Below the pieces are notes generated by a model, which made no database searches, was not told the DNA's origin, and worked only from the letters and a program-made list of their open reading frames with translations. Below are positions 8,710 to 17,006 of a stretch of DNA of 64,000 nt, piece after piece. Made by a program: the position numbers and the translations under genes. Positions within the stretch are counted from its first letter, which is position 1. Each line of letters opens with the position of its first letter. Origin of the DNA: UBA5314 sp035560815 (GTDB taxonomy: Bacteria; Bacillota; Syntrophomonadia; Syntrophomonadales; Syntrophomonadaceae). The DNA lies in contig DATMYR010000055.1 of NCBI GenBank assembly GCA_035560815.1, positions 11,284-75,283 of the forward strand. The letters are read 5' to 3'.

Positions 8710-9267
8710 CTACAAAGCCTCTATCTTATCCTGGTTGAGGCCCAATAGACCAACGAGGCAGGAATAATAAGGACTATCCGCAGCCAAAAGCAGTTGATGA
8801 GTGCTGTCCCGGTTCACCCAGATAAAGAGATCCACCGGTCCATGTCCGCCCAACAAGCGATTTGCTAAATGGTGCCCATAAATAGGATTGGGCAGAGGGT
8901 TCAGAGGCTGGATGTCTTCCAGGGCCCAGACCAAATCCCCCAGGGTGGCAAAAGGCTCATGGTTGACCAGAGCCAGCACATTCGGCACCGCACTCTGGAA
9001 ATTGACCGACCTGAACTGGGCGCTGGCTTCTTGAATCTTATGAAAAATACGTCTGTGCACCTTTACGACATGGTCATTATCATATACTTCGTCTTCCATG
9101 ATGCTCTTAACCTCGCAATAAAATTGAAGGTTATTGGGTGACAGCACTTTGAAATCCGGAGTTTTTCCGTAGAGAATCATTTCATCCGTAGAAAAACGAA
9201 CTGGCTGCAGGCCATAGGCAATCAGGAGATCGGCTACGAATTTCTCATCCAAGAGGGATTGGGGCAT
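8710..9267 (-). CDS. PD-(D/E)XK nuclease-like hypothetical protein
   Basis: A 185-residue protein that I cannot place in a named family. Near the N-terminus it has TPD (Asp38), a 13-residue gap, then CEVKS (Glu52, Lys54). This D-x13-E-x-K arrangement is the catalytic signature of the PD-(D/E)XK nuclease fold. A hydrophobic strand precedes the EVK (LQFYCEVKS), as the fold requires. No partner methylase or helicase lies nearby, so it is not an obvious restriction enzyme; it could be a repair or selfish-element nuclease, or a non-catalytic relative. The ATG has GAGGTGAT about 9 bases upstream, and that site overlaps the end of a small upstream frame. Confidence 0.6.
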   Translation of the reverse strand: MPQSLLDEKFVADLLIAYGLQPVRFSTDEMILYGKTPDFKVLSPNNLQFYCEVKSIMEDEVYDNDHVVKVHRRIFHKIQEASAQFRSVNFQSAVPNVLALVNHEPFATLGDLVWALEDIQPLNPLPNPIYGHHLANRLLGGHGPVDLFIWVNRDSTHQLLLAADSPYYSCLVGLLGLNQDKIEAL

Positions 9268-9274
9268 ACTGATA

Positions 9275-9472
9275 TCACCTCATGAATAGGTTCGCCAGGC
9301 TTCCGGAGTTCTCCTTCCTGTTCCATTCCCCAATGTGTCGCAACCGGGCATAAATCTGCCAGCGTGTAGTATGTATGAATTGCTTTACCGGGAAACCGGT
9401 TTGGGGTCGAGGATCTAAAAGTCGTTCAATCCATGGGTGGCGGTCCGCCAAACCATTTCTGAACCAAGTCAT
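9275..9472 (-). CDS. Possible small gene or gene remnant upstream of the PD-(D/E)XK gene
   Basis: After the solute-binding-protein gene ends, a different minus-strand frame stays open and ends 7 bases before the PD-(D/E)XK start, its last codons forming that gene's ribosome site. The unique part reads WIERLLDPRPQTGFPVKQ and then FIHTTRWQIYARLRHIGEWN, which has the look of a natural helical protein rather than random sequence. The 5' part overlaps the 3' end of the solute-binding-protein gene in another frame. No ribosome site supports the ATG at 9472, so the start is a guess. It could be the tail of a truncated protein. Confidence 0.3.
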   Translation of the reverse strand: MTWFRNGLADRHPWIERLLDPRPQTGFPVKQFIHTTRWQIYARLRHIGEWNRKENSGSLANLFMR

Positions 9473-10409
9473 CGTAAAGGCCGTTAACACGTAGTTCTGC
9501 CATACCCTGCTGCATAATACTCAGTGTATCTGTATTGCCTTTTTTCACCAGTATTCCATACAAACCGTAAGGCTCCATAAGTTTTCCCACCGGTTTGATC
9601 TTGCCTGACCGAAGGGCGTGATCAGCGATTAAGCTCCATTGGCTGATGACGGCATCTACCTCACCATTTTCCAGCTTTGCGAGCGCTTCTCCCAGTATGT
9701 CACAAGCTAACACCTGTGTTGCGGGGTCTTGCCGGTTAAGTTGATTGCATGTTTCCTGGCCCGGGGTTCCCAGCTCAGCGGCTAGTTTTTTACCATACAA
9801 ATCACTCAATCCTTTGATCGACTCATCATCACTTCTTACCGCGATGATCGACCCATCGACTAGATAAGGTTGGGTAAAATCCACCACTTGAGTGCGCGCC
9901 GGGTTAATGCTCATGGCTGAAATTGCACAATCGGCTTTACCGGCTTGTAAACCTGGTATTAATGCATCAAAACTGGTGGATTGAATCTCCATGTCATACC
10001 CCTGGGATGCGCAAATAGCCTTGATGAGATCGATATCGAAACCCTGATACTTTCCGTTTTCAACATATTCGAAGGGTGGGTAGGTGGTTTCCGACAGTAT
10101 TGTGATTGTCTGGCCCCGAGGGCGGATGGTCGGCTCCGGAGCGGCGGGGTCAGATTGAATATGAATGCTGGAAGTGTAATGGAGAACAAACGCTAAGACC
10201 ATTCCAAGGTTTGGACAAACACTGGAGAGGCTGTCGAAGTAGGGAAAAGCTATATTAGTTCCCGTAACCCGTGACGGGGTTTCATATCCAGATGAATAAG
10301 GCGATCTTGAATTTGCTGCCTGTCCTGTTGCATAAAGAGCTCCCGGGTGCTGGAGCACCGGCCACAACAGAAAAACGATCGCCAAACACCACGTGAAGAA
10401 CTTTTTCAT
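9426..10409 (-). CDS. Extracellular solute-binding protein, amino-acid (SBP family 3) type
   Basis: A 327-residue exported binding protein. ATG 10409 follows GGAGG with good spacing and opens a signal peptide (MKKFFTWCLAIVFLLWPVL, then a likely cut near YATGQA). Residues about 35-95 are a long Ser/Pro-rich linker that most family members lack. From about residue 98 the two-lobed family-3 fold is clear: PPFEYVENGKYQGFDIDLI, then ALIPGLQAGKADC, MSINPARTQVVDFTQPY and LGTPGQE. There is no lipobox and no permease or ATPase gene beside it, so it may work with a transporter encoded elsewhere or as a sensor. The ligand is probably a polar amino acid, by family only. Confidence 0.82.
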   Translation of the reverse strand: MKKFFTWCLAIVFLLWPVLQHPGALYATGQAANSRSPYSSGYETPSRVTGTNIAFPYFDSLSSVCPNLGMVLAFVLHYTSSIHIQSDPAAPEPTIRPRGQTITILSETTYPPFEYVENGKYQGFDIDLIKAICASQGYDMEIQSTSFDALIPGLQAGKADCAISAMSINPARTQVVDFTQPYLVDGSIIAVRSDDESIKGLSDLYGKKLAAELGTPGQETCNQLNRQDPATQVLACDILGEALAKLENGEVDAVISQWSLIADHALRSGKIKPVGKLMEPYGLYGILVKKGNTDTLSIMQQGMAELRVNGLYDDLVQKWFGGPPPMD

Positions 10410-10682
10410 AGTCGAGCCTCCTTTTTGTATATAAAAAATTCTACATTTTACTTTAATTACCTGCTTGCGACTAAATGACCAGGCAAACAAAAAGCTTGCT
10501 AATAAAATACGGCGGAAGCTGGTCAGAAAGATATCTGATCGCTCTTTACCAGAGTATTGGGCCGGATAATGTGGTTTCTTAGTGATTATTGCAGGGGAGA
10601 ACTTTCCTAAGGGGCAATGATATAGGAGAGATTTCACCATTGTGGCAGGTCAATGCGAACGGGTAGAATAGACTTATCAGAA

Positions 10683-10714
10683 AAAAGATAAACCGCGCTG
10701 TTATGCACGGTTTA
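10683..10714 (-). terminator. Terminator of tRNA-Pro
   Basis: ATAAACCG and CGGTTTAT form an 8-bp stem just after the tRNA 3' end on the minus strand. TATCTTTTTTCT follows in that direction. Confidence 0.65.
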
Positions 10715-10725
10715 TAACTTCTAAT

Positions 10726-10802
10726 TGGTCGGGGCGACAGGATTCGAACCTGCGACTTTCTGGTCCCAAACCAGACGCGCTACCAAGCTGCGCTACGCCC
10801 CG
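10726..10802 (-). tRNA. tRNA-Pro(TGG)
   Basis: A 77-base minus-strand cloverleaf starting CGGGGCGTAGCGCAG. The anticodon loop TTTGGGA has anticodon TGG, the T loop is TTCGAAT, and the gene ends GACCA with encoded CCA. Confidence 0.95.
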
Positions 10803-10811
10803 AACTTCTTT

Positions 10812-10841
10812 ATGATACCATCCGCTTTGGAAAGGTGTCAA
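10812..10841 (-). promoter_or_regulatory. Sigma-A promoter of tRNA-Pro
   Basis: On the minus strand a consensus TTGACA (10836-10841) is followed after 18 bases by TATCAT (10812-10817), about 9 bases before the tRNA. Confidence 0.8.
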
Positions 10842-10939
10842 TTTGTGCAGCATCAGATCCGCTCCTGGCAAAAGCGGGTTAGGAGATCCTATCGGTACCA
10901 TTGCAAGGGACCAGTCGATACTTGAAAGGAAGAACAGTC

Positions 10940-11797
10940 ATGGATACTATTTCGATACGGCCTATTGGCCAGGTCACGGCGGCGGTTCAGGATCCGGGGG
11001 AAATGCCGCCCGGAGGCCTGGAGTCAACTATTGAGGTGTTTGCACCCTATGCCGACGCACTCCTGGGGATCGAAGAAAATTCACACCTCTGGATTTTGGG
11101 CTGGTTCCATAAGGCATCCCGCAAGGTCCTGCAGACGGTGCCCGGGCGGGTCAATACCGACCTGCCTCCCTATGGCGTTTTTGCCCTGCGTTCTCCAACT
11201 CGTCCCAATCCCATCAGCCTTTCGCTGGTGCAACTGCAGGGAGTGGAAGGGCGTTTTCTGCGCGTTAAGGGGCTGGATGCCGTGAATGGCACTCCGGTTT
11301 TGGATATCAAGCCCTATTTTGAAAATGACAGCATCTTTTCTCCCGATACTCCCTATATCCGTGCTAAAACCAGGGATATGCGCCTTCACACGCTGGAGAG
11401 ACTGGCTCGTTCCCACCACCGCGAGGAATGTCCTGATTTTCACCTGGCAGTGCGTATGGGCTTGATTGCCGAGGACTGTTTCGGTCATCTCAATTCTCCC
11501 GGCATCCGTTTGTGGGTGCGGGGACCAGCCTGCTTGGGAGACTGCCTGCAGGGAGTAAGCCGGGCGCGGCTCGCCAACCCGGCTCGCTTTCATTTCGAAG
11601 CCCGGTCCGACTGTCGGGAAAGCACCTGGAATCTAGACCGACAATGGCTGACGATTAGCACCCGCCCCGGGCCTTTCCCGGAAAGAGTAGACCAGACGCC
11701 CGACTCTGAGCTTTTTGAAATTCACCTGTCTGAAGAGGTTGGTGATCAAACGGTTTTTAGGGAGCCAAATCTCCACGGGACAGGTCCAGAACTTTGA
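10940..11797 (+). CDS. trmO: TrmO-type tRNA m6t6A37 methyltransferase fused to an FmdE-like domain
   Basis: The N-terminal about 140 of 285 residues are the TrmO (UPF0066/TsaA) beta-barrel that N6-methylates threonylcarbamoyl-adenosine at tRNA position 37. It shows IGQV near residue 10, the signature FALRSPTRPNPISL (81-94) and GLDAVNGTPVLDIKPY (111-126). Residues about 155-220 look like the FmdE domain: ECPDFHLAVRMGL, then GPACLGDCLQGVS, parallel to the CPG...G.RM and D.CxxDaiQ segments of that family. The fusion partner's role is unknown; FmdE domains can bind metals. ATG 10940 has AAGGAAG eight bases upstream. The last 41 bases overlap the convergent L,D-transpeptidase gene. Confidence 0.8.
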   Translation: MDTISIRPIGQVTAAVQDPGEMPPGGLESTIEVFAPYADALLGIEENSHLWILGWFHKASRKVLQTVPGRVNTDLPPYGVFALRSPTRPNPISLSLVQLQGVEGRFLRVKGLDAVNGTPVLDIKPYFENDSIFSPDTPYIRAKTRDMRLHTLERLARSHHREECPDFHLAVRMGLIAEDCFGHLNSPGIRLWVRGPACLGDCLQGVSRARLANPARFHFEARSDCRESTWNLDRQWLTISTRPGPFPERVDQTPDSELFEIHLSEEVGDQTVFREPNLHGTGPEL

Positions 11798-12602
11798 CCA
11801 GGGCCAACCAGGTCCGGGGGCCACTCATACCGTCCGCCTGTAGGCCTTGGTCAGTCTGAAAACGAGTTACTGCCTGCTGGGTCAAAAGGGCGAACCGGCC
11901 ATCACTTCGCCCTCTATAGTAGCCCAGCTTTTTTAAAATTACCTGCATATTCGTTACATCCCTACCCCGACTTCCAGTTTGCAGCACCCGGCCAGTACTG
12001 GTTTTACCAACAATAGCAACCGGCGTACCCAGTGGAGACAGGGGGTATATCTCTTCTACGTCCTGATTGTACATGCGGATGCAGCCATGACTCCGAGAAT
12101 GCCCAATGGAGGCGGGATTGTTGGTGCCGTGTATGCCATAGCCTCCCCAGGGAACACTGAGACGCATCCATCTAGTTCCAAAAGGCCCGCCAGGATTAAG
12201 CGCTTTTTGAACGATAGTCCAGTTGCCCAGAGGGCTGGGCGTAGAGGGTTTACCTACCGCCACCGGATAGTCCTTTTGCAGCACCGGGCTGGTAAAATAA
12301 AGCCGGTGGAGGTTGATGTCGATGGTGATGTGGGTTCCGGCTGCTTCTACGGCTATGTCCGTTGGCGACGATGCCAGGCCTTTATGAAGTGCTATCCAGG
12401 TGTCGGGATCAACAATTCCCTTGGACTGCAAATGATGTGCTGTTTGGAAAGCGACCAAAGCTTGATGGGTTTGGGCATCGAGAATACCATTCAGGCTGCC
12501 GTTATAATAGGCCTGCGACTGCAGATATTCTTGAAGAGCAAGGACATCCGGACCCTCCTGGAAGGGATTCGTCAAGCGCAGGAAACGGCTGGCATAGATC
12601 AT
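11757..12602 (-). CDS. L,D-transpeptidase (YkuD) flanked by two peptidoglycan-binding domains
   Basis: A 281-residue cell-wall enzyme expected to make 3-3 cross-links or attach proteins to peptidoglycan. Residues 15-75 form a first PG-binding domain (LALQEYLQSQAYYNGSLNG). Residues about 90-200 form the YkuD domain with His158 in GIHGTNNPASIG and the nucleophile Cys174 in SRSHGCIRM. Residues 208-270 are a second PG-binding domain (LQTGSRGRDV, then GLQADGMSGPRTW). There is no signal peptide, as in several Firmicute YkuD proteins of the spore or forespore. The start has GGGGAGG eight bases upstream. It converges on and overlaps the trmO gene by 41 bases. Confidence 0.9.
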   Translation of the reverse strand: MIYASRFLRLTNPFQEGPDVLALQEYLQSQAYYNGSLNGILDAQTHQALVAFQTAHHLQSKGIVDPDTWIALHKGLASSPTDIAVEAAGTHITIDINLHRLYFTSPVLQKDYPVAVGKPSTPSPLGNWTIVQKALNPGGPFGTRWMRLSVPWGGYGIHGTNNPASIGHSRSHGCIRMYNQDVEEIYPLSPLGTPVAIVGKTSTGRVLQTGSRGRDVTNMQVILKKLGYYRGRSDGRFALLTQQAVTRFQTDQGLQADGMSGPRTWLALVKVLDLSRGDLAP

Positions 12603-12778
12603 CTTATCATCCTCCCCAATACTTCTCCCTCATCATATGAAAACCAGCCCGGACTGGATCCGGCTGAGGGCCAAAGATCCTCCCGCTAGACGCAATATAA
12701 AATTTACAAAAATTGGAAGGAATTAACTCGGCGGCTGTGGAATGTACTTTTGAATGACTAAGAAGGATGTGGTCAGGT

Positions 12779-14002
12779 ATGTTGAATGAAAAGCCTTCCA
12801 TCGCATCTCTTTTGGATAGTGCCGAACAAAGCCTGCAAGCTCATGATATAAGCAAGGCTCTCCTGGCTTTTAACCAGGTCAGGGAAAATCAGGCGCAAAA
12901 TCTGCGGGCCGTGAAAGGGCTGGCTTGCTGTTATGCTTTGTTGGGCGAATTTGACCGGGCTGTTGAGTTTTGGGCGCAGGCTGCAGGCGCGGATCCCTTT
13001 GATGTTGACACCCAGGCCCAGTTACGTCTCTATCGGAGCCCTGCCTTTCAATCCTGGCTGCAGCGGATGAGTGAAGCGGTGAAAATGATTGAAATCAAGG
13101 ATTATCAGCATGCGCGGGATCAATTCAAGGAGCTTCTGGAGGAGCGAGACGGAACCGTATCCTTATACCAGATATTGGGTCTGAGCCACATGGCCTGTTG
13201 CGACCCGGACAGCGCGCGAAGGGTATGGAACCGAGGTCTAGAATTTGATTCATCCAACCCCATGTTGTTAAAATACCTGATAGCCCTGGACGAAATCGAG
13301 AAGAGGAAGGCCAGCAACCATGAGCAAAAGGACTCGCTGATAAAACAAACATGGTGCACCAGTACAGTGGGGGCAGTAATACTGGGTGCCAGCTTGGGAA
13401 TTTTTCTTTTGGTACAAATTGGCCTAGCCACCTCACCTGGACCGGCACAAAAAATCATTCTGCAGGAAGAATCCTTGTTCGGCAAACAGAATTCCCTGAC
13501 ATTTGGGCCTATGAATAAGCAATCATCAAATGTAAATGATCACTGGCGTCCGGCCGGTACGACCGGTTGGGCAGATCAAGCAAATGATGCAACAGTTGAT
13601 TCAGAACCTGCGACGGTAAAAACCGAAGAGAAATCCTACGGGGAGGGATTCCGGGCCTATTTGCGAGGTGAGCTGGATTTAGCCCGAATTAATTTTGAGG
13701 CCGTGGTCGATCAATCCTCGGGCAGTTATATCAACCGGGAAGCTCTCTACTACCTGGCCCGAATAGAATATCTGGAGCTAGATTATGATCTGGCCGCCCC
13801 CCATTTTCAAGTATATCTGGAGCAATTTCCGGATAGTGACTACTGTGACGAGAGCCTATACTATTTGGGCTGCATTTATCACCGACAGGGTCGAGATCAG
13901 GACGCCAGGTCTGTGTTTAAGAAACTGGAAACCATGGCGCCGGAGAGCGGATATCTGAAAACTCCGGATTACTGGGAAGCACAATCGACAGGTCGCACCT
14001 GA
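12779..14002 (+). CDS. TPR-repeat protein with one membrane helix
   Basis: A 407-residue protein with tetratricopeptide repeats on both sides of one transmembrane helix (about 197-217, VGAVILGASLGIFLLVQIGL). The N-terminal repeats include NLRAVKGLACCYALLGEFDR, the C-terminal set includes ALYYLARIEYLELDYDLA and then ESLYYLGCIYHRQGRDQDAR, close to the YbgF/BamD-like outer-repeat type. A Ser/Thr-rich linker joins helix and C-terminal repeats. The likely topology is N-terminus inside, C-terminal TPRs outside. A PG-binding lipoprotein follows on the same strand, so a scaffold role at the cell wall is possible. ATG 12779 has AAGAAGGA 11 bases upstream; ATG 12767 is the alternative. Confidence 0.72.
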   Translation: MLNEKPSIASLLDSAEQSLQAHDISKALLAFNQVRENQAQNLRAVKGLACCYALLGEFDRAVEFWAQAAGADPFDVDTQAQLRLYRSPAFQSWLQRMSEAVKMIEIKDYQHARDQFKELLEERDGTVSLYQILGLSHMACCDPDSARRVWNRGLEFDSSNPMLLKYLIALDEIEKRKASNHEQKDSLIKQTWCTSTVGAVILGASLGIFLLVQIGLATSPGPAQKIILQEESLFGKQNSLTFGPMNKQSSNVNDHWRPAGTTGWADQANDATVDSEPATVKTEEKSYGEGFRAYLRGELDLARINFEAVVDQSSGSYINREALYYLARIEYLELDYDLAAPHFQVYLEQFPDSDYCDESLYYLGCIYHRQGRDQDARSVFKKLETMAPESGYLKTPDYWEAQSTGRT

Positions 14003-14157
14003 TCCCTATGCTTGGAATCACTAGCAGGAATTGGGCCAGGGTTCTGTCGAATATAAGCTGGTAGAAAGTTCGATGGATCATGGGGATTTAGGATGCTGGT
14101 TCACAATCGCAACCCCTTCAGGACGGAGGGGGATGCATTTACAGGGAGGTTTTTTTC

Positions 14158-14661
14158 GTGAAACGACTCGGGCAGGCAGGCGTGTTCGTGTTGGGTATTT
14201 TCCTGCTCAGCGGTTGTACGGGATCAAGCTCTGGAACGGCGGTGAGCGACAAAGGCAGCAAACCCATGGAGGGATGGCAGAAGGTTGTATCAGAGGCTAA
14301 AAAGCCTACCCAGGACGACAGCCTTACGGAGCTTGAACATTGGAAGAACGGAGTGCGTCCCGGGCAGGATATTTCATCCAAGGCGCAGGCCACGGAACCG
14401 GGAAGCGAGCCTTCTGCCGATACAAAGGGGAGCTCAACGACGAATCCGGGGGATTACTCATCGCTGATTATCGGTAAGCTTAGTTCAATAGACCTGGATT
14501 ATATCATGACTGAACTAGTGCAACTGGGCTACCTCAAAGAGAAGGGAGCCAGCGAGCAGGGACTGCGAGAAGCCATCATACAACTGCAAACAGACAACCA
14601 TCTGACGGTCACCGGGAAGTTGGATCAAGCAACGCTTAACTTACTGGGAGTTAAAGACTGA
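14158..14661 (+). CDS. Lipoprotein with C-terminal peptidoglycan-binding-like domain
   Basis: A 167-residue protein with a lipoprotein signal peptide: VFVLGIFLLSGC, Cys20 being the lipidation site. A low-complexity Ser/Thr/Glu linker covers about 22-105. The last about 60 residues (IMTELVQLGYLKEKGASEQG, then QLQTDNHLTVTGKLD and LNLLG) read like a PG-binding_1 domain. It would therefore tie the membrane to the wall from the outside. The start is GTG 14158 with GGGAGG upstream and a T-rich spacer. It follows the TPR membrane protein by 155 bases and may be expressed with it. No enzymatic residues are seen. Confidence 0.72.
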   Translation: MKRLGQAGVFVLGIFLLSGCTGSSSGTAVSDKGSKPMEGWQKVVSEAKKPTQDDSLTELEHWKNGVRPGQDISSKAQATEPGSEPSADTKGSSTTNPGDYSSLIIGKLSSIDLDYIMTELVQLGYLKEKGASEQGLREAIIQLQTDNHLTVTGKLDQATLNLLGVKD

Positions 14662-14724
14662 TCATCTTTACCAACAGGTGAGATGTGGCGCACTACCGGA
14701 AATAAAAGAAATTTAAGCTTCCCC

Positions 14725-14754
14725 TTGACTTTGGGCCGCCCAATTCATTATTCT
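14725..14754 (+). promoter_or_regulatory. Promoter of tRNA-Gly(GCC)
   Basis: TTGACT (14725-14730) is followed after 18 bases by TATTCT (14749-14754), about 20 bases before the tRNA. CATTAT (14746-14751) is an alternative -10 with a 15-base spacer. Confidence 0.55.
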
Positions 14755-14774
14755 TTTTATAGCGGAAAATATGT

Positions 14775-14849
14775 GCGGAAGTGGCTCAGTGGTAGAGCAT
14801 CGCCTTGCCAAGGCGAGGGTCGCGAGTTCGAATCTCGTCTTCCGCTCCA
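14775..14849 (+). tRNA. tRNA-Gly(GCC)
   Basis: A 75-base cloverleaf starting GCGGAAGTGGCTCAG. The anticodon loop TTGCCAA has anticodon GCC, the T loop is TTCGAAT, and the 3' end is TCCA with encoded CCA. Confidence 0.95.
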
Positions 14850-14860
14850 TAGCTTTCATG

Positions 14861-14891
14861 CCTCGGCACCTGCCGGGGTCTTGTGTTTTTA
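14861..14891 (+). terminator. Probable terminator of tRNA-Gly
   Basis: CCTCGGC and GCCGGGG pair around ACCT (one T-G pair) and are followed by TCTTGTGTTTTT. Confidence 0.55.
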
Positions 14892-14981
14892 CCTTAAAGG
14901 GGTAACGTTTAGCGATGCCGGCCGGGGGAATAATTTGTAGTGTCTAGATTCTAGAAACCATCAACGCAAGGAGGAGCATAA

Positions 14982-16334
14982 ATGGAGTACAAACTTGAAA
15001 AGATAGAAAACAGCGAGGCCTACATAGAGATTGAAGTAGATCCGGGCAAGATGGATGAGGCCATGGAAAAGGCCTATCGCAAAGTGGTTAAACAGGTCAG
15101 CATACCCGGGTTTCGCAAAGGCAGAGCTCCCCGCCATCTGCTGGAAGCTCATTACGGCAAAGAAATCCTGCTCAATGAAGCACTGGAATGGGTCGTTCCC
15201 GAAGCCTATGCGGAAGTCCTGGAAAAGATGGACATTGATCCAATTGCTCAACCCGAATTTGAATTTAGAGATCTGGATGAACTGGGTGAGAATGAAAACT
15301 TCAAGTTTATAGCCCGTGTTGCGATAAGACCAGAAGTTACCCTGGGGGAACTGGAAGGACTGGAAGTCAGCATCCCCAAGTTGGAAGTAAGCGATAAGGA
15401 TGTCGATTGGCGGCTGGAAGAGATGCGGGCTCGCTATGCCGAATTGGAGGAAAAAGAAGACGGGCTTGCCGAGATGGGAGATACGGTCACCATCGATTTC
15501 GAAGGTTTTGTTGACGGGGAAGCATTTGCCGGTGGAAAAGGAGAAGACTATCTCCTGGAACTGGGGTCCAAATCTTTTATTCCCGGATTCGAAGAACAGC
15601 TGGTTGGTCTTAAAAAAGATGAGGGCAAAGAAATCGCTGTTACTTTCCCGGAGAGCTACCGAGCCACTGAGCTGGCTGGTAAAGATGCCGTTTTTAAAAC
15701 TTTGATCAAAAGGATAGAAGGAAAGAAACTGCGTCCCCTGGATGATGATTTTGCCCAGGAGGTTAGTCAGTTTGATAGTCTGGAGGAGCTCCGGAGCGAT
15801 ATTAAGAACAACATGGTCAAGAACCTGGAAGACCGGCACAAAGAGATGGTGAAGCGGGATATCCTCCAAGCTGCTCTGGAACGCTGCCAAATGGAAGTGC
15901 CGGAAGCAGCCATTCGCGCTCAAACAGGACGTATGATACAGGAATTGGAGCAGTCCATGAACGCGCAGGGCTTGAATTTACAGCAATATTACCAGTACAC
16001 CAACAGCAATGAGGAAGAGACGATGCGCCGCATGTGGCCGGAAGCTGAGCGTATGGTACGGATCGATTTCATGCTGGAAAAGTTGGTGGATGAAAAAGGT
16101 TTTGCCGTCAGTGATGAAGAAGTAGATAAAAAAATTGAGGAGATTGCCCTGGAAATGCAGGCCGACCCTCAAGAAGCCCGGAAACTCCTCAAGGATGTTG
16201 AGGAAAAAATCGTCTATGGCATGAAAGTCGATAAAGCAGTGGATTATTTAGTTGAAAAAGCGATAATAACAGAAAAGGACCTTTCTCACACTGAACCTGA
16301 AATTGAACCAGCAAAAAGTGAAGAAGAGGCATAA
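14982..16334 (+). CDS. tig: Trigger factor
   Basis: Ribosome-bound chaperone and peptidyl-prolyl isomerase of 450 residues, normal length for the family. The N-terminal ribosome-binding domain has the signature GFRKGRAPRHLL near residue 42. The central FKBP-type domain shows GDTVTIDFEGFVDGEAF and then FIPGFEEQLVG. The C-terminal half is helical and charged, as in other trigger factors. ATG 14982 has AAGGAGG upstream with normal spacing. It opens the tig-clpP-clpX order that is conserved across many bacteria. Confidence 0.97.
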   Translation: MEYKLEKIENSEAYIEIEVDPGKMDEAMEKAYRKVVKQVSIPGFRKGRAPRHLLEAHYGKEILLNEALEWVVPEAYAEVLEKMDIDPIAQPEFEFRDLDELGENENFKFIARVAIRPEVTLGELEGLEVSIPKLEVSDKDVDWRLEEMRARYAELEEKEDGLAEMGDTVTIDFEGFVDGEAFAGGKGEDYLLELGSKSFIPGFEEQLVGLKKDEGKEIAVTFPESYRATELAGKDAVFKTLIKRIEGKKLRPLDDDFAQEVSQFDSLEELRSDIKNNMVKNLEDRHKEMVKRDILQAALERCQMEVPEAAIRAQTGRMIQELEQSMNAQGLNLQQYYQYTNSNEEETMRRMWPEAERMVRIDFMLEKLVDEKGFAVSDEEVDKKIEEIALEMQADPQEARKLLKDVEEKIVYGMKVDKAVDYLVEKAIITEKDLSHTEPEIEPAKSEEEA

Positions 16335-16389
16335 AGTAGAATGTAAAAGAAACCCGGTCATAGATTTTGATATAAAGGAGTGAAACAGG

Positions 16390-16983
16390 ATGTCATTTTT
16401 AGTGCCTATGGTCGTAGAACAAACTAACCGCGGAGAGCGTGCCTATGATATATACTCCCGGTTGTTGAAAGATAGAATAGTATTTCTGGGAAGTGCCGTT
16501 GATGACAACGTGGCGAATCTGATTATTGCACAGTTGTTGTTTTTAGAGGCTGAAGACCCTGATAAGGATATATCATTATATATAAACAGTCCGGGAGGCT
16601 CCATAACCTCAGGGCTGGCTATCTATGATACTATGCAGCACATTCTTCCCGATGTATCCACCATTTGTGTAGGTATGGCAGCCAGTATGGGAGCTTTCTT
16701 ACTGGCTGCCGGGCAAAAGGGCAAACGCTTTGCCACACCCAATGCCGAAGTCATGATTCATCAGCCCTGGGGCGGAACGCAAGGGCAGGCTACCGACATA
16801 GAGATCCGAGCCCGCCAGATCATTAAACAGAAAGAAGAGTTAAACCGCATCCTGGCTGAAAGAACCGGTCAAAAATTGGAGAAACTACAATCAGACGTAG
16901 AAAGAGACTACTTTATGTCCGCCAAAGAGGCCAAGGAATACGGGTTAATCGATGAAGTAATGCCGGTTAAGCGGAAAAGGTAG
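16390..16983 (+). CDS. clpP: ATP-dependent Clp protease proteolytic subunit
   Basis: Serine protease subunit of 197 residues that forms the double heptamer used by ClpX or ClpA/C. The catalytic Ser99 is in GMAASMGAF and His124 in VMIHQPWGG; the Asp is expected in the segment before DYFMSAKEA. The start MSFLVPMVVEQTNRGERAYD is the typical propeptide form. AAAGGAG lies upstream of ATG 16390. clpX follows after 23 bases, so the two partners are made together. No CtsR-type operator is apparent upstream. Confidence 0.97.
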   Translation: MSFLVPMVVEQTNRGERAYDIYSRLLKDRIVFLGSAVDDNVANLIIAQLLFLEAEDPDKDISLYINSPGGSITSGLAIYDTMQHILPDVSTICVGMAASMGAFLLAAGQKGKRFATPNAEVMIHQPWGGTQGQATDIEIRARQIIKQKEELNRILAERTGQKLEKLQSDVERDYFMSAKEAKEYGLIDEVMPVKRKR

Positions 16984-17006
16984 CTAGGGGAAAAAGAGGT
17001 GAACTA

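Noticed and set aside
14961..15923. A 320-codon open frame on the minus strand
   Set aside because: It lies wholly antisense to tig, has Phe/Leu-rich composition that mirrors the Glu/Lys codons of tig, and no ribosome site.
16335..16389. CtsR or HrcA operators before clpP or lon
   Set aside because: No GGTCAAA direct repeats and no CIRCE-type inverted repeat upstream of tig, clpP, clpX, lonB or lon.
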